Shown here: positions 53,168 to 63,341 of the stretch, in pieces
Layout of the letters: each line of letters starts with the position of its first letter
Position numbering within the stretch: the first letter of the stretch is position 1
NCBI RefSeq assembly: GCF_900109545.1
Contig: NZ_FOAP01000003.1
Location: 488,473-552,472, forward strand
Length of the DNA: 64,000 nt
Direction of reading: 5' to 3'
Source: Stigmatella aurantiaca
GTDB lineage: Bacteria; Myxococcota; Myxococcia; Myxococcales; Myxococcaceae
Position numbers and translations under genes: made by a program
Notes under the pieces: generated by a model
What the model was told of the DNA's origin: nothing
Databases searched by the model: none
The model's input: only the letters and a program-made list of their open reading frames with translations

Positions 53168-54403
53168 ATGCGCGTTCTTTTCACCACCACACCGGGGACC
53201 GGGCACTTTCACCCATTGGTTCCCACGGCCCGGGCGCTCCAGCGGGCGGGCCACGAGGTGGCCTTCGCCGCCGCCGAGCCGTTCCGCTCCCAGGTGGAGG
53301 CGAGCGGCTTTCCCGTCTTCCCGGCGGGGGTGAGCTTCGAGTCCCTGGCGCAGGAGCTGAAGTCTCACGTGCAGGCCCCGCCGAGGATGGAGGTCCCGGA
53401 GGGGCTGGACCGGGTGCTGGAGCTCTTCGTGGACCGGCTGGCCCGCCCCATGGCGCGAGCGCTGGTGCCGCTGTGCCGGCGCTGGCGGCCGGATCTGCTC
53501 ATCAGCGAGTCGGCGGAGTTCGCGGGCCCGGTGGTGGCCGAGCGGCTGGGCCTGCCCCACGCCACCATTCAAGTGGGAGGGGTGGGATTCTCCGATGACG
53601 GCGGCACGGGCCTCTTCGCCCGGCGCCTGGATGGCCTCCGCGCGGAGCACGGCCTGCCGGCGGATCCCGAGCTGCGGGCGCTCTACCGCTACCTGCACCT
53701 GTCCTTCATGCCCGCCGCCTATTTTGGCGGCTCGCTTCCGCCCAACACGCAGTATTTAAGGCTGGAAGTGTTTGACCAATCCGGCGAGGAGCGATTGCCG
53801 GACTGGATGGCTTCGCTGGGAGACCGGCCGGTCATCTACGCCACGCTGGGCACGGTGTTCAACAAGCTCACCCACCACCTGCGCACCATCATCGAGGCGC
53901 TCCGGGACGAGCCCATGGACCTCATTGTCACGGTGGGCCGCGACATGGATCCGGCGCGGCTGGGGCCACAGCCGTCCAATGTCTACGTGGAGCGATACAT
54001 TCCACAATCATTGGTATTGCCCCGGTGTGAGCTGGCCATTCTGCACGGGGGCTACAACAGTGTGATGAGTGCGTTACACGTGGGGTTGCCGGTGTTGATT
54101 GTTCCGCTGGCGGCGGACCAACCGGTGAACGCGCAGTCCTGTGAGCGATTGGGGGTGGGGCGGCGCGTCAATCCAGACACGCTCACCCCGGAGCTGCTCC
54201 GCCAGCAGGTGCGGGAGATGATGCGGGATGGCGCGTACCGCGAGCGCGCCCGGCGCTTCCAGGCCGAAACCCAGGCTTTGCCAGGAATGGCGGAGGGCGT
54301 GGCGATGCTGGAGCGGCTGTCGCGGGAGCGGCGGCCCAGCCAGAGAAGCCTGAGCATGTCTGAGAAAGAAAAGGCACTGGCAGGTCCTGTGGCGCGCGGC
54401 TAA
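53168..54403 (+). CDS. Macrolide-type glycosyltransferase (GT1)
   Basis: A 411-residue GT-B enzyme. The acceptor-side N terminus (TTTPGTGHFHPLVPTARAL) and donor-side motif HGGYNSVMSALHVGLPVLIV, followed by AADQPVNAQ, are those of the GT1/MGT family that glycosylates natural products from nucleotide sugars. The short C-terminal tail (RPSQRSLSMSEKEKA) is low-complexity. No natural-product genes adjoin it, so the acceptor is unknown. It starts 224 bases from the divergent LytS kinase. Confidence 0.9.
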   Translation: MRVLFTTTPGTGHFHPLVPTARALQRAGHEVAFAAAEPFRSQVEASGFPVFPAGVSFESLAQELKSHVQAPPRMEVPEGLDRVLELFVDRLARPMARALVPLCRRWRPDLLISESAEFAGPVVAERLGLPHATIQVGGVGFSDDGGTGLFARRLDGLRAEHGLPADPELRALYRYLHLSFMPAAYFGGSLPPNTQYLRLEVFDQSGEERLPDWMASLGDRPVIYATLGTVFNKLTHHLRTIIEALRDEPMDLIVTVGRDMDPARLGPQPSNVYVERYIPQSLVLPRCELAILHGGYNSVMSALHVGLPVLIVPLAADQPVNAQSCERLGVGRRVNPDTLTPELLRQQVREMMRDGAYRERARRFQAETQALPGMAEGVAMLERLSRERRPSQRSLSMSEKEKALAGPVARG

Positions 54404-54585
54404 CCCCATCGGCTTCGCGAGCGCGGCGCCCACCTCGGAGCAGCGCTCCGTATGTCTGGGAGAGCCGCGCAACGCGGTCCTCCTCGTCTCGGACAGCGTT
54501 GACCCCCGCAGTTCCCGGGGGGGGGCTTGTTGGCTACAGGGCAAACAGGATATTCGGCGGCGCTTGCTTTCCAGGGGGTTCCGCC

Positions 54586-57500
54586 ATGAAAAGATTTTGC
54601 CTGGCCCTGCTGCTGGTGGGGGCCGCGGGAGCGGCGTCCGCGCAGCTCGGCTCTTCCAGCACCCGTCCTGCCTGTTGCCAGCTCACCACGTCGCTCATCC
54701 AGGATGTGCTCAACACCGAGCCGCCGAGCGATGAGCGGTTCCTCGGCCCGCCCATCTCCGAGGGGCTGCCGCCCAACATTCACTTCATCGTGGATGTCTC
54801 GGGCTCCATGCGGGAACTGCCGCAGATCAACAACAGCAACTACCGGGCGTTCTATGACGCCACCGTGAACGGGTGTGAGAATCCTGCCCTGCAGGCGTTT
54901 TCCGATAGCCGTGGGTGGGACCCCACCTTCCAGTACCCCGTGCCGGATATGGGCACGGGCATTGGCACGGACGTGGGGTTCCCCAACCTGTTCCAGGACA
55001 GCAAGTACTACGCGATGGGGGTGTGGGGCTCTTTGTCCAACCCCACTCCTCAGTGGGGCTCCAAGGAGGAGGCCTGCCAGAAGCAGATTGGCGATAGCTG
55101 GAACAAGCCCTCGGGTGCAGCCCAGTACGCCCGGTGCCTGCAGTGCTTGAGCACCAAGGGCTATTTCAAGGTGTTCAACACCACCACGAACGATGAGACG
55201 AACACGAACTTCATCCTCTGGGGGCGCTTCCTCAACTTCAACCCGCCCAAGTACGTGGCCGCCAAGGCGGTGCTCAAGCAGATCATCAAGGATCTGAATG
55301 GTGCGCGGGTGGGCATCAGCATCTTCACCGCGACGTCCCAGAACGTGCAGAAGATGAAGCCCGCCTGCAATGAGGTCCTCGCGAACCCCGAGGCCTTCTC
55401 CAGCTACCGCGCCGACTTCATCGCGCGCATCAACACGCTTGCCTTCAACACGTCCACGCCCCTGGCGCGCTCGCTGCTCAACGCGGGCTACTACTTCACC
55501 TCGGGTCAGGACATCTACAAGGACGTCTTTGGCTTCGGTTTCGCGTCTCCTATCGGCTACGCCTACCCGAACGACTTCAAGGGCGAGGTCCTGACCTCGG
55601 AGAACCGCACGGTGTGCTGGGGCAACCAGGGCTCTGCGGTCATCCTGGTCTCGGATGGCGAGCCCAACAACGACACGTTGAGCACCACGGTCGTGACGAA
55701 GATTCGTGCGCTCAACGGTGGCAAGGTCGACTGCCCGCCCTCCGCGCCGTGCCCGGATGCGAGCAACGACGCCAACTACATGCTCGATGACGTGGCGAAG
55801 CTGCTGTTCACCCAGGACCTGCAACGCAGCACGCCCCCCGTCGTGGGCAACCTGGACACCACGGGCCCGCAGCAGCTTCGGTTGTACACCGTCGGTTTCG
55901 GCATCAACAGCAACCTGCTCAAGAGCGCCGCTGCCGTGGGCGGAGGAATTGCCTTCACCGCCACGGATGCGGCGAGCCTCAAGCAGGCCATTCAGGATGC
56001 GCTCTTCCAGGAGAAGTCCCGGATGCGCGTCACGGCCCTGGCCGCGCCCTCCGTCGACAGCCTGCTGGTGAATGGACAGGGGACCGCCATCGTCCCGCGC
56101 CTCCAGGCCGTCGCTGACATGAAGGCCCCGCGGAAGGGGTTCCTCTACCGCTTCCAGCTCACCCCGGAGAAGGGCCTGGGGTGCGATCCGGTGAACCCCT
56201 GGTTCGGGGATCTCAACGGCGATGGAGATTGCGACGACACGCACCTGCTGGACGTGGACGGCGATGCGGTCGTGGAGAACTTCGATGGCACCTTCGTGAA
56301 GCAAGCCAACAGGACGGTCCCGGCCCGGCCTTTCTGGGAGGCCGGCCAGGTGCTCAAGCCTTCCGCCGCGCCCACGGCGCAATGGCAGAACCGGCGGATC
56401 TTCACCCTGGTCGACGGCAACGCGGACGGCAAGCTCGACCACCGGGACACGCCGGTGGCGTTCTCCGAGGCGAACGCCGCGCTCCTCATGGACTCGCTGG
56501 GCATCAGTCAGAACCCCGCTGGGTGCGAGGACTTGCGTACCCAGTTGGGCCTCGCCAGCTTGACGCCGGCCGAGTGCGCGAAGCTGGTCATCCGCTGGTA
56601 TCGCGGCGCGGATGCCCTCCACGCGGACCCCGCCCAGCGGGGGAATGACCGGCCCTTCCTGCTGCACGACATCTTTCATTCCACGCCCATCACCGTGGAG
56701 CCGCCGCTGCCCAAGGCGCTGTGCGGCACCTCGCCGCAGTGCACGCCCGCGCTCTACTCGGGGGCCACGCTCCTGCAGGACTCGTACAGCGTTCCAGGCC
56801 AGGCCCAGGCGGATGCCTACGAGAAGTACGTGGCCGAGGCCGGCGGCCGGGACAAGATCATCCTGGTGGGCTCCAACGGCGGCATGCTGCACGCCTTCCA
56901 CGGCGGGCGGCGCGTCTCCACAGACCCCGCCACGGGGCTGGGCCAGTACGATGCGGGCACGGGCCAGGAGCTGTGGGCGTTCGTGCCGCCGGACCTGCTG
57001 CCGAAGATGCGCCCCAACCTGGGCAAGCATGCCTACTTCGTGGATGGCACCCCCATGGTCCGCGAGGTGTGGATGGACGGGGTGGGCTCGGATGCCCAGA
57101 AGGAGGGCATGAAGCAGTGGTCGGAGTTCCGGACGGTGGCGGTGGTGGGCACGGGGCGGGGTGGGGTGCACCACTTCGCGCTGGACCTGACGGACTTGCT
57201 GGCGGCGGATCTGCCGGGCCAGCCGCGGGTGCCGGACCAGGCGGGGGCATTCCTGTGGATGTGGCCGCAGCCGTGTGATGGCCTGGCCCTGCAGGTGGGC
57301 CAGAGCATCAGCCACTTCTCGCCGCAGTCCCCGCCCATTGGTCCGGTGGCGCTGTCGCCCGATGCGGACGATGCACTGCGCATTCTGAAGGGCTCCTGGA
57401 ACGACAATCCGCTGACTCCTTGGCTCATTGACGGCAAGTTGGCCCGGGAGCGGTGGGTGGTGGCGCTCAACGGTGGATATGACACCTTCCAGCTGCGGGG

Positions 57501-58842
57501 CCGGGGCCTGGCCCTGGTGGACCTGTCCAGCGGCCACACGGTGTGGAGCTTCTTCCTCGGCGATGGCCAGGGGCGCTCCGAGCACCTGCGCTACCCGGTG
57601 ACGGCGGGCCTCGCGCTGGCGGACGTGGGCAGCTCCTATGGCACGGCCCTGGAGCCGGATCAGCTCGTCGATACGGCCACGGTGGGGGACTACGGCGGCC
57701 AACTGTGGACGCTGCGCTTCTGGCGGCCCGGTGAGTGGGATGCCGCCACGCAGCGGGTGAGCAACTGGCATGCGGCGCGCTCCTTCCGGGCCGCCAACCT
57801 GGCGAACCGGACCGGACATCCCGAGGCACTGCGGGGACCGTTCGCGTCCATGGCCACCCACGTGGCCCAGCAGGAGACGGGCTTCCTGCGGGCGTTCGTG
57901 GGCACCGGAGACCGGCAGAACCTGTCCGATGCGGCCTTGGTGTGCCGGCCGGGGAACCCGCGTGCGTGCGCGGAGCAGGGGTGCACGGTGGAGAACACCC
58001 TGAGGGTGTCCCGGGGCCATGTCACCGCGGCCGCCTCTACGGCCAGTTACCAGGCCTACGCCTACTGGCAAGGCGGGGAGACGCTGGGCGCCTCGGGGCC
58101 CGCCTGTGAGGGCCTCCGGGTGCAACTCTCCTCGGATCAAGTCTCCCAGGGCCAATGTGTGAGCAGCCGCCACGAGACGCTCGACTATCAGTGTGATGGG
58201 ACGGTGAGTTCCTGGAGCTGCCGCGCCCCCACCGACACCCGGCTTCCGTTCCAGCACACCCAGGGCCAGCCGCTATACCCCGAGCGTTTCTATGGCCTCT
58301 GGAGCTACGGAGGGCATCCGTCCCGCACGTTCAACTCCCCTGAGGAGGCGGCGGCCTTCGACAGTCAACTGCTGTCGGACTGGGACTTGCTGAACGTGGG
58401 GCAGTTCGAAGCTTCGGGCTCGGTGGTGATGGGGGAGCTGGAAGCGGCCTCGATGGGGGCTGGCTGGTACCTCCAATACGGCTCGGCTTTCCAGCGGACG
58501 AGCACGGCCGCCACGACGGTGGGCGGCTGCGTGCTCTGGAACTCCCTGGAGGCGCTGGTGGCACCTCCCGTGGGCAGCTTGGCGGGGCCCGCCTATGTCT
58601 CCCGGCTCTACCAGGCGGACTTCGTCACCGGGAAGGCGCAGTGCGCGTCGGGCTTCTCCCCCGTGGCGGGGCCCCGTGCCCGGTTCCAGGCGGTCGCGAC
58701 CCCGGTGAGCCTCCCGGAGACTGTTCCCCAGCGCCTCCTGCTGGGGGGCCAGGTCCACAGCTCGGTGCTGCTCAGCACGCCGAACCGGACCGTGGGCACC
58801 CAGGGGCAGGTGCCGCTCGTCTCCATTCCCGTGAGCCCGTAG
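54586..58842 (+). CDS. PilY1-like vWA/propeller surface adhesin
   Basis: A 1418-residue secreted protein. Signal peptide to about ASA-Q (residue 19). A von Willebrand A domain spans about 60-490 with the metal site DVSGSM (Asp70, Ser72, Ser74) and long Asn-rich insertions. Two calcium-binding loops (DLNGDGDCDD and DGNADGKLDHRD) follow, then the PilY1-type propeller (IILVGSNGGMLHAF, PKMRPNLGKHAYFVDGTP, VGTGRGGVHHFALDLT). PilY1 proteins sit at type IV pilus tips with minor pilins, but none are next to this gene. AGGGGG precedes the ATG. Base use in the vWA part is less GC-rich than in the rest. Confidence 0.88.
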   Translation: MKRFCLALLLVGAAGAASAQLGSSSTRPACCQLTTSLIQDVLNTEPPSDERFLGPPISEGLPPNIHFIVDVSGSMRELPQINNSNYRAFYDATVNGCENPALQAFSDSRGWDPTFQYPVPDMGTGIGTDVGFPNLFQDSKYYAMGVWGSLSNPTPQWGSKEEACQKQIGDSWNKPSGAAQYARCLQCLSTKGYFKVFNTTTNDETNTNFILWGRFLNFNPPKYVAAKAVLKQIIKDLNGARVGISIFTATSQNVQKMKPACNEVLANPEAFSSYRADFIARINTLAFNTSTPLARSLLNAGYYFTSGQDIYKDVFGFGFASPIGYAYPNDFKGEVLTSENRTVCWGNQGSAVILVSDGEPNNDTLSTTVVTKIRALNGGKVDCPPSAPCPDASNDANYMLDDVAKLLFTQDLQRSTPPVVGNLDTTGPQQLRLYTVGFGINSNLLKSAAAVGGGIAFTATDAASLKQAIQDALFQEKSRMRVTALAAPSVDSLLVNGQGTAIVPRLQAVADMKAPRKGFLYRFQLTPEKGLGCDPVNPWFGDLNGDGDCDDTHLLDVDGDAVVENFDGTFVKQANRTVPARPFWEAGQVLKPSAAPTAQWQNRRIFTLVDGNADGKLDHRDTPVAFSEANAALLMDSLGISQNPAGCEDLRTQLGLASLTPAECAKLVIRWYRGADALHADPAQRGNDRPFLLHDIFHSTPITVEPPLPKALCGTSPQCTPALYSGATLLQDSYSVPGQAQADAYEKYVAEAGGRDKIILVGSNGGMLHAFHGGRRVSTDPATGLGQYDAGTGQELWAFVPPDLLPKMRPNLGKHAYFVDGTPMVREVWMDGVGSDAQKEGMKQWSEFRTVAVVGTGRGGVHHFALDLTDLLAADLPGQPRVPDQAGAFLWMWPQPCDGLALQVGQSISHFSPQSPPIGPVALSPDADDALRILKGSWNDNPLTPWLIDGKLARERWVVALNGGYDTFQLRGRGLALVDLSSGHTVWSFFLGDGQGRSEHLRYPVTAGLALADVGSSYGTALEPDQLVDTATVGDYGGQLWTLRFWRPGEWDAATQRVSNWHAARSFRAANLANRTGHPEALRGPFASMATHVAQQETGFLRAFVGTGDRQNLSDAALVCRPGNPRACAEQGCTVENTLRVSRGHVTAAASTASYQAYAYWQGGETLGASGPACEGLRVQLSSDQVSQGQCVSSRHETLDYQCDGTVSSWSCRAPTDTRLPFQHTQGQPLYPERFYGLWSYGGHPSRTFNSPEEAAAFDSQLLSDWDLLNVGQFEASGSVVMGELEAASMGAGWYLQYGSAFQRTSTAATTVGGCVLWNSLEALVAPPVGSLAGPAYVSRLYQADFVTGKAQCASGFSPVAGPRARFQAVATPVSLPETVPQRLLLGGQVHSSVLLSTPNRTVGTQGQVPLVSIPVSP

Positions 58843-58880
58843 GCCCGGGCGCGGGGCCCCCCGGTCTCCAGGGGCACGGA

Positions 58881-60638
58881 TCATACAGTGAGGGTGGTCC
58901 GCCCCTGGCAGTTCCGGCAAGTGCGCTCGCGGGACAGCATGCCGACGCTGGCCAGGGCCTTGCCGCACGGGGGGCAGTAGATCGAAGCGCAGGTCTTGCA
59001 GTGGTGCCATTGCCCGCTGAGGAGGGTGGCCGGCGTACAGCCGTGGACCAGTCCACAATCCACGCAGGCGTACCCCCAGAGCTTGGCGGTGAACAAGACC
59101 ACGAGGCTCCCCGCGCTCCCCACCTGCTGGCGGAGGGGCACGTAATCATCGCAGGCCTTCTTGAGCGCGGTGGCGTACTTCTTGTTCGGCTCCACCTTCT
59201 CGGCCATCGCACGGATCGTCGTCACCACCCCCCACAGGCGCGAGAGCGTGTACTGGGCCGGGGGAGAGAACAGGGCGGCCACGGCCGCCCGGAGGTCCCG
59301 CGACGCCTGGAGGAAGGCGGTGGCGTCCGTGGACGTGAAGCGGTGCTTGGCCAGCTTGCCCCAGACTTCGTTGATTTCATTGATGCGGGTCAGGCATGCC
59401 GACCACTCCAGGGCGCCGGGCTGGCCGGGGGCGATGGCCAGCTCTTGCTGAAAGGCATCCAGCTTCTGGATCATCGTGTCGGCGTTGGTCAGCCCCGCGG
59501 TCCCGGTGTGGCTTGGCAGAATGCGGAAACATTTCACGTTCCGCGTTTCCATCCACGAGGTGACGAACGTCACGGTGCTCTTGTTGGGGGGGCTGATGTT
59601 TTGGCGTACCGGACCGGCGGTGCGGAACTTCCACACGCCTGAGTTGGCGGGATTGGCATCCGCGTGGATGATGTGTCCCCCGTCCCCAGCCTTGACGTTC
59701 GCGAGGTCGATGAGGACCGTCGCGGACATCACGACGTGGATATCCACGGTCCCCGGGAAGTTCCTTCGCAAAAACCCAATCGCATGATCGAGGCAGATCT
59801 CGACGCCGAAGGAGATGTTGTCCAGCTTGAACACACCGTTGACCACGCCCGGTACGTAAGCGAAGTGGTTCGAGCCACCCAGCACTTCGTGGAAGTCCCC
59901 CTGCTTGTTGTACTTGAACTTGCAATATCCGCCCTGGAACACATACGCGGTGCTGCGCACGAGCCGTTGCTTGGGGCTCGGACTGTTTTCAAAGACCTGG
60001 ATCTGCTGAACCCGGCCCCCGTAGGTGTCGGACAACTTGGTCACGTATTTGGGCAACATGGTGCCCGCGTTCAGTGTGACCGAGAGCGTGGGGGATGGCG
60101 TATTGAGGGATGCAGGGTTGAAGGCTGTGTAGTTAATGAAGTAGCCCCCATCCCAAGAACTCAAATGGCCCGCGAGCGGGCTGGCCGGGTTGTACGGGGC
60201 CCCGAGCGCACGCACGTGGCTCGTCTGCAGTGCAGCCTGTGCCTTCTGGTACCGGGGGGTGGCCTTGGACGTGCCGATCTGGGGACCGTGGCTGTGGAGT
60301 GTCTGATTGCCCTGGCGATTGAAGCTCTTGTGCCAGGCGATCGTCCCGGGAAAGATGATGATCTTCGGGTTCTGCTCGCTGATCTGCTGAACGAAGCGGA
60401 AGAAGTCGTCCTTCTCCTCCTCGTCGAGGGAGCGGATGTCACCGCGCCCGTGGTTGCCGGTGGCGACCGTGGGCTCCGCGAAAAAATACTCAGGGAACAC
60501 GGCCACGCCCGTGTCGTTCAAGACGAGCTTGTTGGTCAGGGCCTCCACCGTGAGTCGGAGCATCTCCTTGCGCCGGACGAGAGGAACCTGCTGCTCACTC
60601 ATCGTGTTGAATTCCAAAATTCCGACCCAAAGTCCCAT
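58881..60638 (-). CDS. Nitrilase-like hydrolase with C-terminal zinc ribbon
   Basis: A 585-residue protein. The N-terminal 400 residues have a carbon-nitrogen hydrolase layout: VGILEFN first strand, catalytic-type Glu50 in VAVFPEYFF, and Cys282 in FGVEICLDHAIG. A catalytic lysine is expected between them (Lys240-Lys245 region) but I cannot fix it. Long inserts separate these motifs. About residues 525-580 form a zinc-ribbon or treble-clef with pairs CVDC, CKTC, CPPC and CRNC. No signal peptide. GGAGGAAG supports ATG 60638. I know of no characterised enzyme with this fusion. It is transcribed alone, convergent with PilY1. Confidence 0.65.
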   Translation of the reverse strand: MGLWVGILEFNTMSEQQVPLVRRKEMLRLTVEALTNKLVLNDTGVAVFPEYFFAEPTVATGNHGRGDIRSLDEEEKDDFFRFVQQISEQNPKIIIFPGTIAWHKSFNRQGNQTLHSHGPQIGTSKATPRYQKAQAALQTSHVRALGAPYNPASPLAGHLSSWDGGYFINYTAFNPASLNTPSPTLSVTLNAGTMLPKYVTKLSDTYGGRVQQIQVFENSPSPKQRLVRSTAYVFQGGYCKFKYNKQGDFHEVLGGSNHFAYVPGVVNGVFKLDNISFGVEICLDHAIGFLRRNFPGTVDIHVVMSATVLIDLANVKAGDGGHIIHADANPANSGVWKFRTAGPVRQNISPPNKSTVTFVTSWMETRNVKCFRILPSHTGTAGLTNADTMIQKLDAFQQELAIAPGQPGALEWSACLTRINEINEVWGKLAKHRFTSTDATAFLQASRDLRAAVAALFSPPAQYTLSRLWGVVTTIRAMAEKVEPNKKYATALKKACDDYVPLRQQVGSAGSLVVLFTAKLWGYACVDCGLVHGCTPATLLSGQWHHCKTCASIYCPPCGKALASVGMLSRERTCRNCQGRTTLTV

Positions 60639-60773
60639 CGCTCTTCCTCCGCGTTAAGGCAGTCCAGGGATGAACACGAGAAGCGATTGCTTTCACAGGA
60701 GTCAAGCCAAGGGGGCTTCCCCTGGCGTGTGCATGCTCACGCCAGGGGGGGCACGCCCTGAGACCGCGGCGTT

Positions 60774-63341
60774 CTACGGTGTGCCCTTCGTCAGGCGCAG
60801 CTCCGTGCCCTGGGCGCTGGCGGGCACCGTGACGCGCACTGTGCGCGAGGCGGCATCGTGCCGCGCGGTGAGCTTGCCGCCCGAGGCCAGCGTGGCCGTG
60901 GCTCCCGGCTGTTCCCAGCCGTAGACCACCACGTCGATGCTCTTCCACCAGGGCTGGTATTTGCCGGTGGGCGCACCGAGCTTCACGCGCACCGTGTCCC
61001 CGCTGGCCTCGCAGGTGAACTCCTGCCGCAGGTAGGCGCCCTTCTTGTAGTCAAAGCTGCGGCCGTCATCGAGGTAGAGGCTGCCCTGGCACTCGGGGCC
61101 CGGGTAGACGCGCAGCTCCAGCGCGCCCTGCGGCTTCTCGTGGGTGCTCTGCACGAGCGGCTGGAAGGGCAGGATGCTGCCCGCGCGCACGAACACCGGC
61201 AGCACCTCCAGCGTGGGGGTGATTTTCGGCGCCACGAGCGGCCGCGTGTCCGGATCCGTGGGGTTCTCCTTCTCCTTCACCACCTTCTGGCCCGTCCAGA
61301 AGTCGAACCAGTCCACCTGCGGCAGCGTGGGCCGGTACGCATCCATCGCGTCGGCGTAGGGCGGCGGCACCACCATCAGGCTCCGGCCGAGCAGGAACTG
61401 GTTGCCCGCGTACAGGTCCAGCGGGTGCTTGTCCGGCGCCGCCTCGGGGAACTCCAGGAACAGGGGCCGCATCATCGGAATGCCCGTGCGCGAAGTCTCC
61501 TCCGCCAACGTATAGAGGTAGGGCATCAGCCGGTAGCGCGTCTCGATGGCGCTGCGGCGCACGGCGAGGGGCCCGGGGCCATTGGCCCACACCTCGTGGG
61601 GGGCCATGTGCTTCTCGGAGTGGTTGCGGTGCAGCGGGTTGAAGGCCGCCACCTGCGTCCAGCGCGTGAGCAGCTCCGGCGAGGGCGAGCCCGAGAAGCC
61701 GCCGGAGTCCACCCCCGCGAACGAGAAGCCGCTCAGGCCCAGGTTCAGCAGCATGGGCGTGCTCAGGCGCAGGTGGTTCCAGGTGGCGCTGTTGTCGCCC
61801 GTCCAGGTGATGGCGTAGCGCTGCCCCCCTGCGTACGTGGCGCGCGTGAGCACGAAGGGGCGCTCGCCGGGCTTGAGCTTCAAGAGCCCGTCATACGTGG
61901 CGCGCGCGTTCTGCGTGCCCAGCACGTTGTGCAGCTCCGCGTGCGAGGCATTGCGCGAGGCGAAGCCCGGCTCCTCGATGCGGTGCACGGACTCGCGCGG
62001 CATCGTCTTCAGGGGCGTCTCGAAGACGGACGGCTCATTCATGTCGTTCCAGAACCCGTCCACGCCCAGCTTCACGAAGTCCTGGTGGAGCGCGCCCCAC
62101 CAGGCGCGCGTCGCCGCCCGGGTGAAGTCCGGGAAGGCCGAGGGCCCCGGCCACACCGGGCCGGTGAAGATGCTGCCGTCCGGGTTGTGGATGAAGTGGT
62201 TGCCCGCCACGCCCGTGTCGTACGGCGCATAGCCCGCGTTGGGCACCGCCGGCACGTGCAGGTCCGTGACGGTGACGACGTGGAGGTTCTGCTTGTGGAG
62301 ATCCTTCACCAGGCCCGCGAAGTTGGGGAACTTCTCCTTGTCGATGGTGAAGGGCCGCTTCCGGTCCTGGAAGTCGATGTCCAGGAAGAGCACGTCCGAG
62401 GGGATGCGGTCCGAGCGCAGGCGCGAGGCAATCTCCCGCACCTGGGACTCGGGCTCGTAGCTGAAGCGCGACTGCTGGAAGCCCAGGGCCCAGAGCGGGG
62501 GCAGCGGCGAGGGGCCGGTGAGGAAGGCATAGCCTTCGAGGACCTTCTTCGGCGAGGGGCCGTGGAGGACGTAGTAGTCCAGCGGGCCGCCGTCGGAGCC
62601 GAACGAGTAGGCGTCGTGCCACTGCTTGCCGAAGTTGAAGTTCGAACGCCAGGTGTTGTCGAGGAGGATGCCGTGGGCGCGGCCGGCGCGCACGGCCATG
62701 AAGAACGGGATGCTCTTGTAGAGGGGGTCGGTCGACTCCTGGTGGCGGTAGGCGTCGGTGTTCCACATCGTGAAGGCCATGTCCCGGCGGTCGAGCGGGC
62801 CGGGCTTGTCGCCGAGGCCGAAGTAGTGCTCGTCCAGGGGCATCTCCTTGGTGACCTGGAAGCCGCCGTTCACGAACTGGGTGGGGCGGTGCAGGGCATC
62901 GGCGGAGAGCACCTGGCCCTGCCGGTCGAGGATGACGAGCCGCAGCGGGTTCTTCTCCAGCCGCACCTCCAGGGCCGCCGTCCGGAAGCCCGCGGCCTGC
63001 GCGGTGTCCGGCAGGGCGGAGACCTTGATGCGGCGCGTGCGGGCCTCGGGGAGCACGGCCCAGGAGGCGTCCTCGGGCAGCGTGGCGCTGGGGCTGATGC
63101 GCACGCGCAGCACATCGTCCCTCAGGGCGCTGATGCGCAGGGTGGCCTCACCGGCGCGGGCCTCTAGGCCCTCGTCCAGGGCGCGCACGGAGGTGGCCTG
63201 GGTGAGGAATTGAGGGGCGGCGGGGGGCGTGGCGCGGGGCGCCTGGGCCTGGGCGGCGGGAGCGGGCTGAGCCTGGGCAGCAGTGAGCGACAGGGACAGC
63301 GAGCACGCCGTCCCCAGACGGAGCAGCAAGCGATTGGCCAT
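60774..63341 (-). CDS. Secreted GH31 alpha-glucosidase
   Basis: An 855-residue exported family-31 glycosidase. Signal peptide 1-24 (AQA), an Ala/Pro/Gln linker, an N-terminal beta-sandwich (about 45-270), the catalytic barrel (about 275-610) and two C-terminal beta domains. Nucleophile Asp433 lies in GFWNDMNEP and the acid/base Asp516 in TWTGDNSATW. This fits an alpha-glucosidase or alpha-xylosidase; the sub-specificity is not certain. ATG 63341 is chosen to begin the signal peptide; the frame extends to 63437 without support. A role in breaking down prey or plant glucans is inferred. Confidence 0.92.
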   Translation of the reverse strand: MANRLLLRLGTACSLSLSLTAAQAQPAPAAQAQAPRATPPAAPQFLTQATSVRALDEGLEARAGEATLRISALRDDVLRVRISPSATLPEDASWAVLPEARTRRIKVSALPDTAQAAGFRTAALEVRLEKNPLRLVILDRQGQVLSADALHRPTQFVNGGFQVTKEMPLDEHYFGLGDKPGPLDRRDMAFTMWNTDAYRHQESTDPLYKSIPFFMAVRAGRAHGILLDNTWRSNFNFGKQWHDAYSFGSDGGPLDYYVLHGPSPKKVLEGYAFLTGPSPLPPLWALGFQQSRFSYEPESQVREIASRLRSDRIPSDVLFLDIDFQDRKRPFTIDKEKFPNFAGLVKDLHKQNLHVVTVTDLHVPAVPNAGYAPYDTGVAGNHFIHNPDGSIFTGPVWPGPSAFPDFTRAATRAWWGALHQDFVKLGVDGFWNDMNEPSVFETPLKTMPRESVHRIEEPGFASRNASHAELHNVLGTQNARATYDGLLKLKPGERPFVLTRATYAGGQRYAITWTGDNSATWNHLRLSTPMLLNLGLSGFSFAGVDSGGFSGSPSPELLTRWTQVAAFNPLHRNHSEKHMAPHEVWANGPGPLAVRRSAIETRYRLMPYLYTLAEETSRTGIPMMRPLFLEFPEAAPDKHPLDLYAGNQFLLGRSLMVVPPPYADAMDAYRPTLPQVDWFDFWTGQKVVKEKENPTDPDTRPLVAPKITPTLEVLPVFVRAGSILPFQPLVQSTHEKPQGALELRVYPGPECQGSLYLDDGRSFDYKKGAYLRQEFTCEASGDTVRVKLGAPTGKYQPWWKSIDVVVYGWEQPGATATLASGGKLTARHDAASRTVRVTVPASAQGTELRLTKGTP

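Noticed and set aside
54400..58257. Minus-strand frame of about 1285 codons opposite the PilY1-like gene
   Set aside because: No recognisable domain, and the plus strand has signal peptide, vWA and propeller.
60858..63167. Plus-strand frame opposite the GH31 gene
   Set aside because: Arg/His/Val-rich shadow; the GH31 catalytic motifs are on the other strand.
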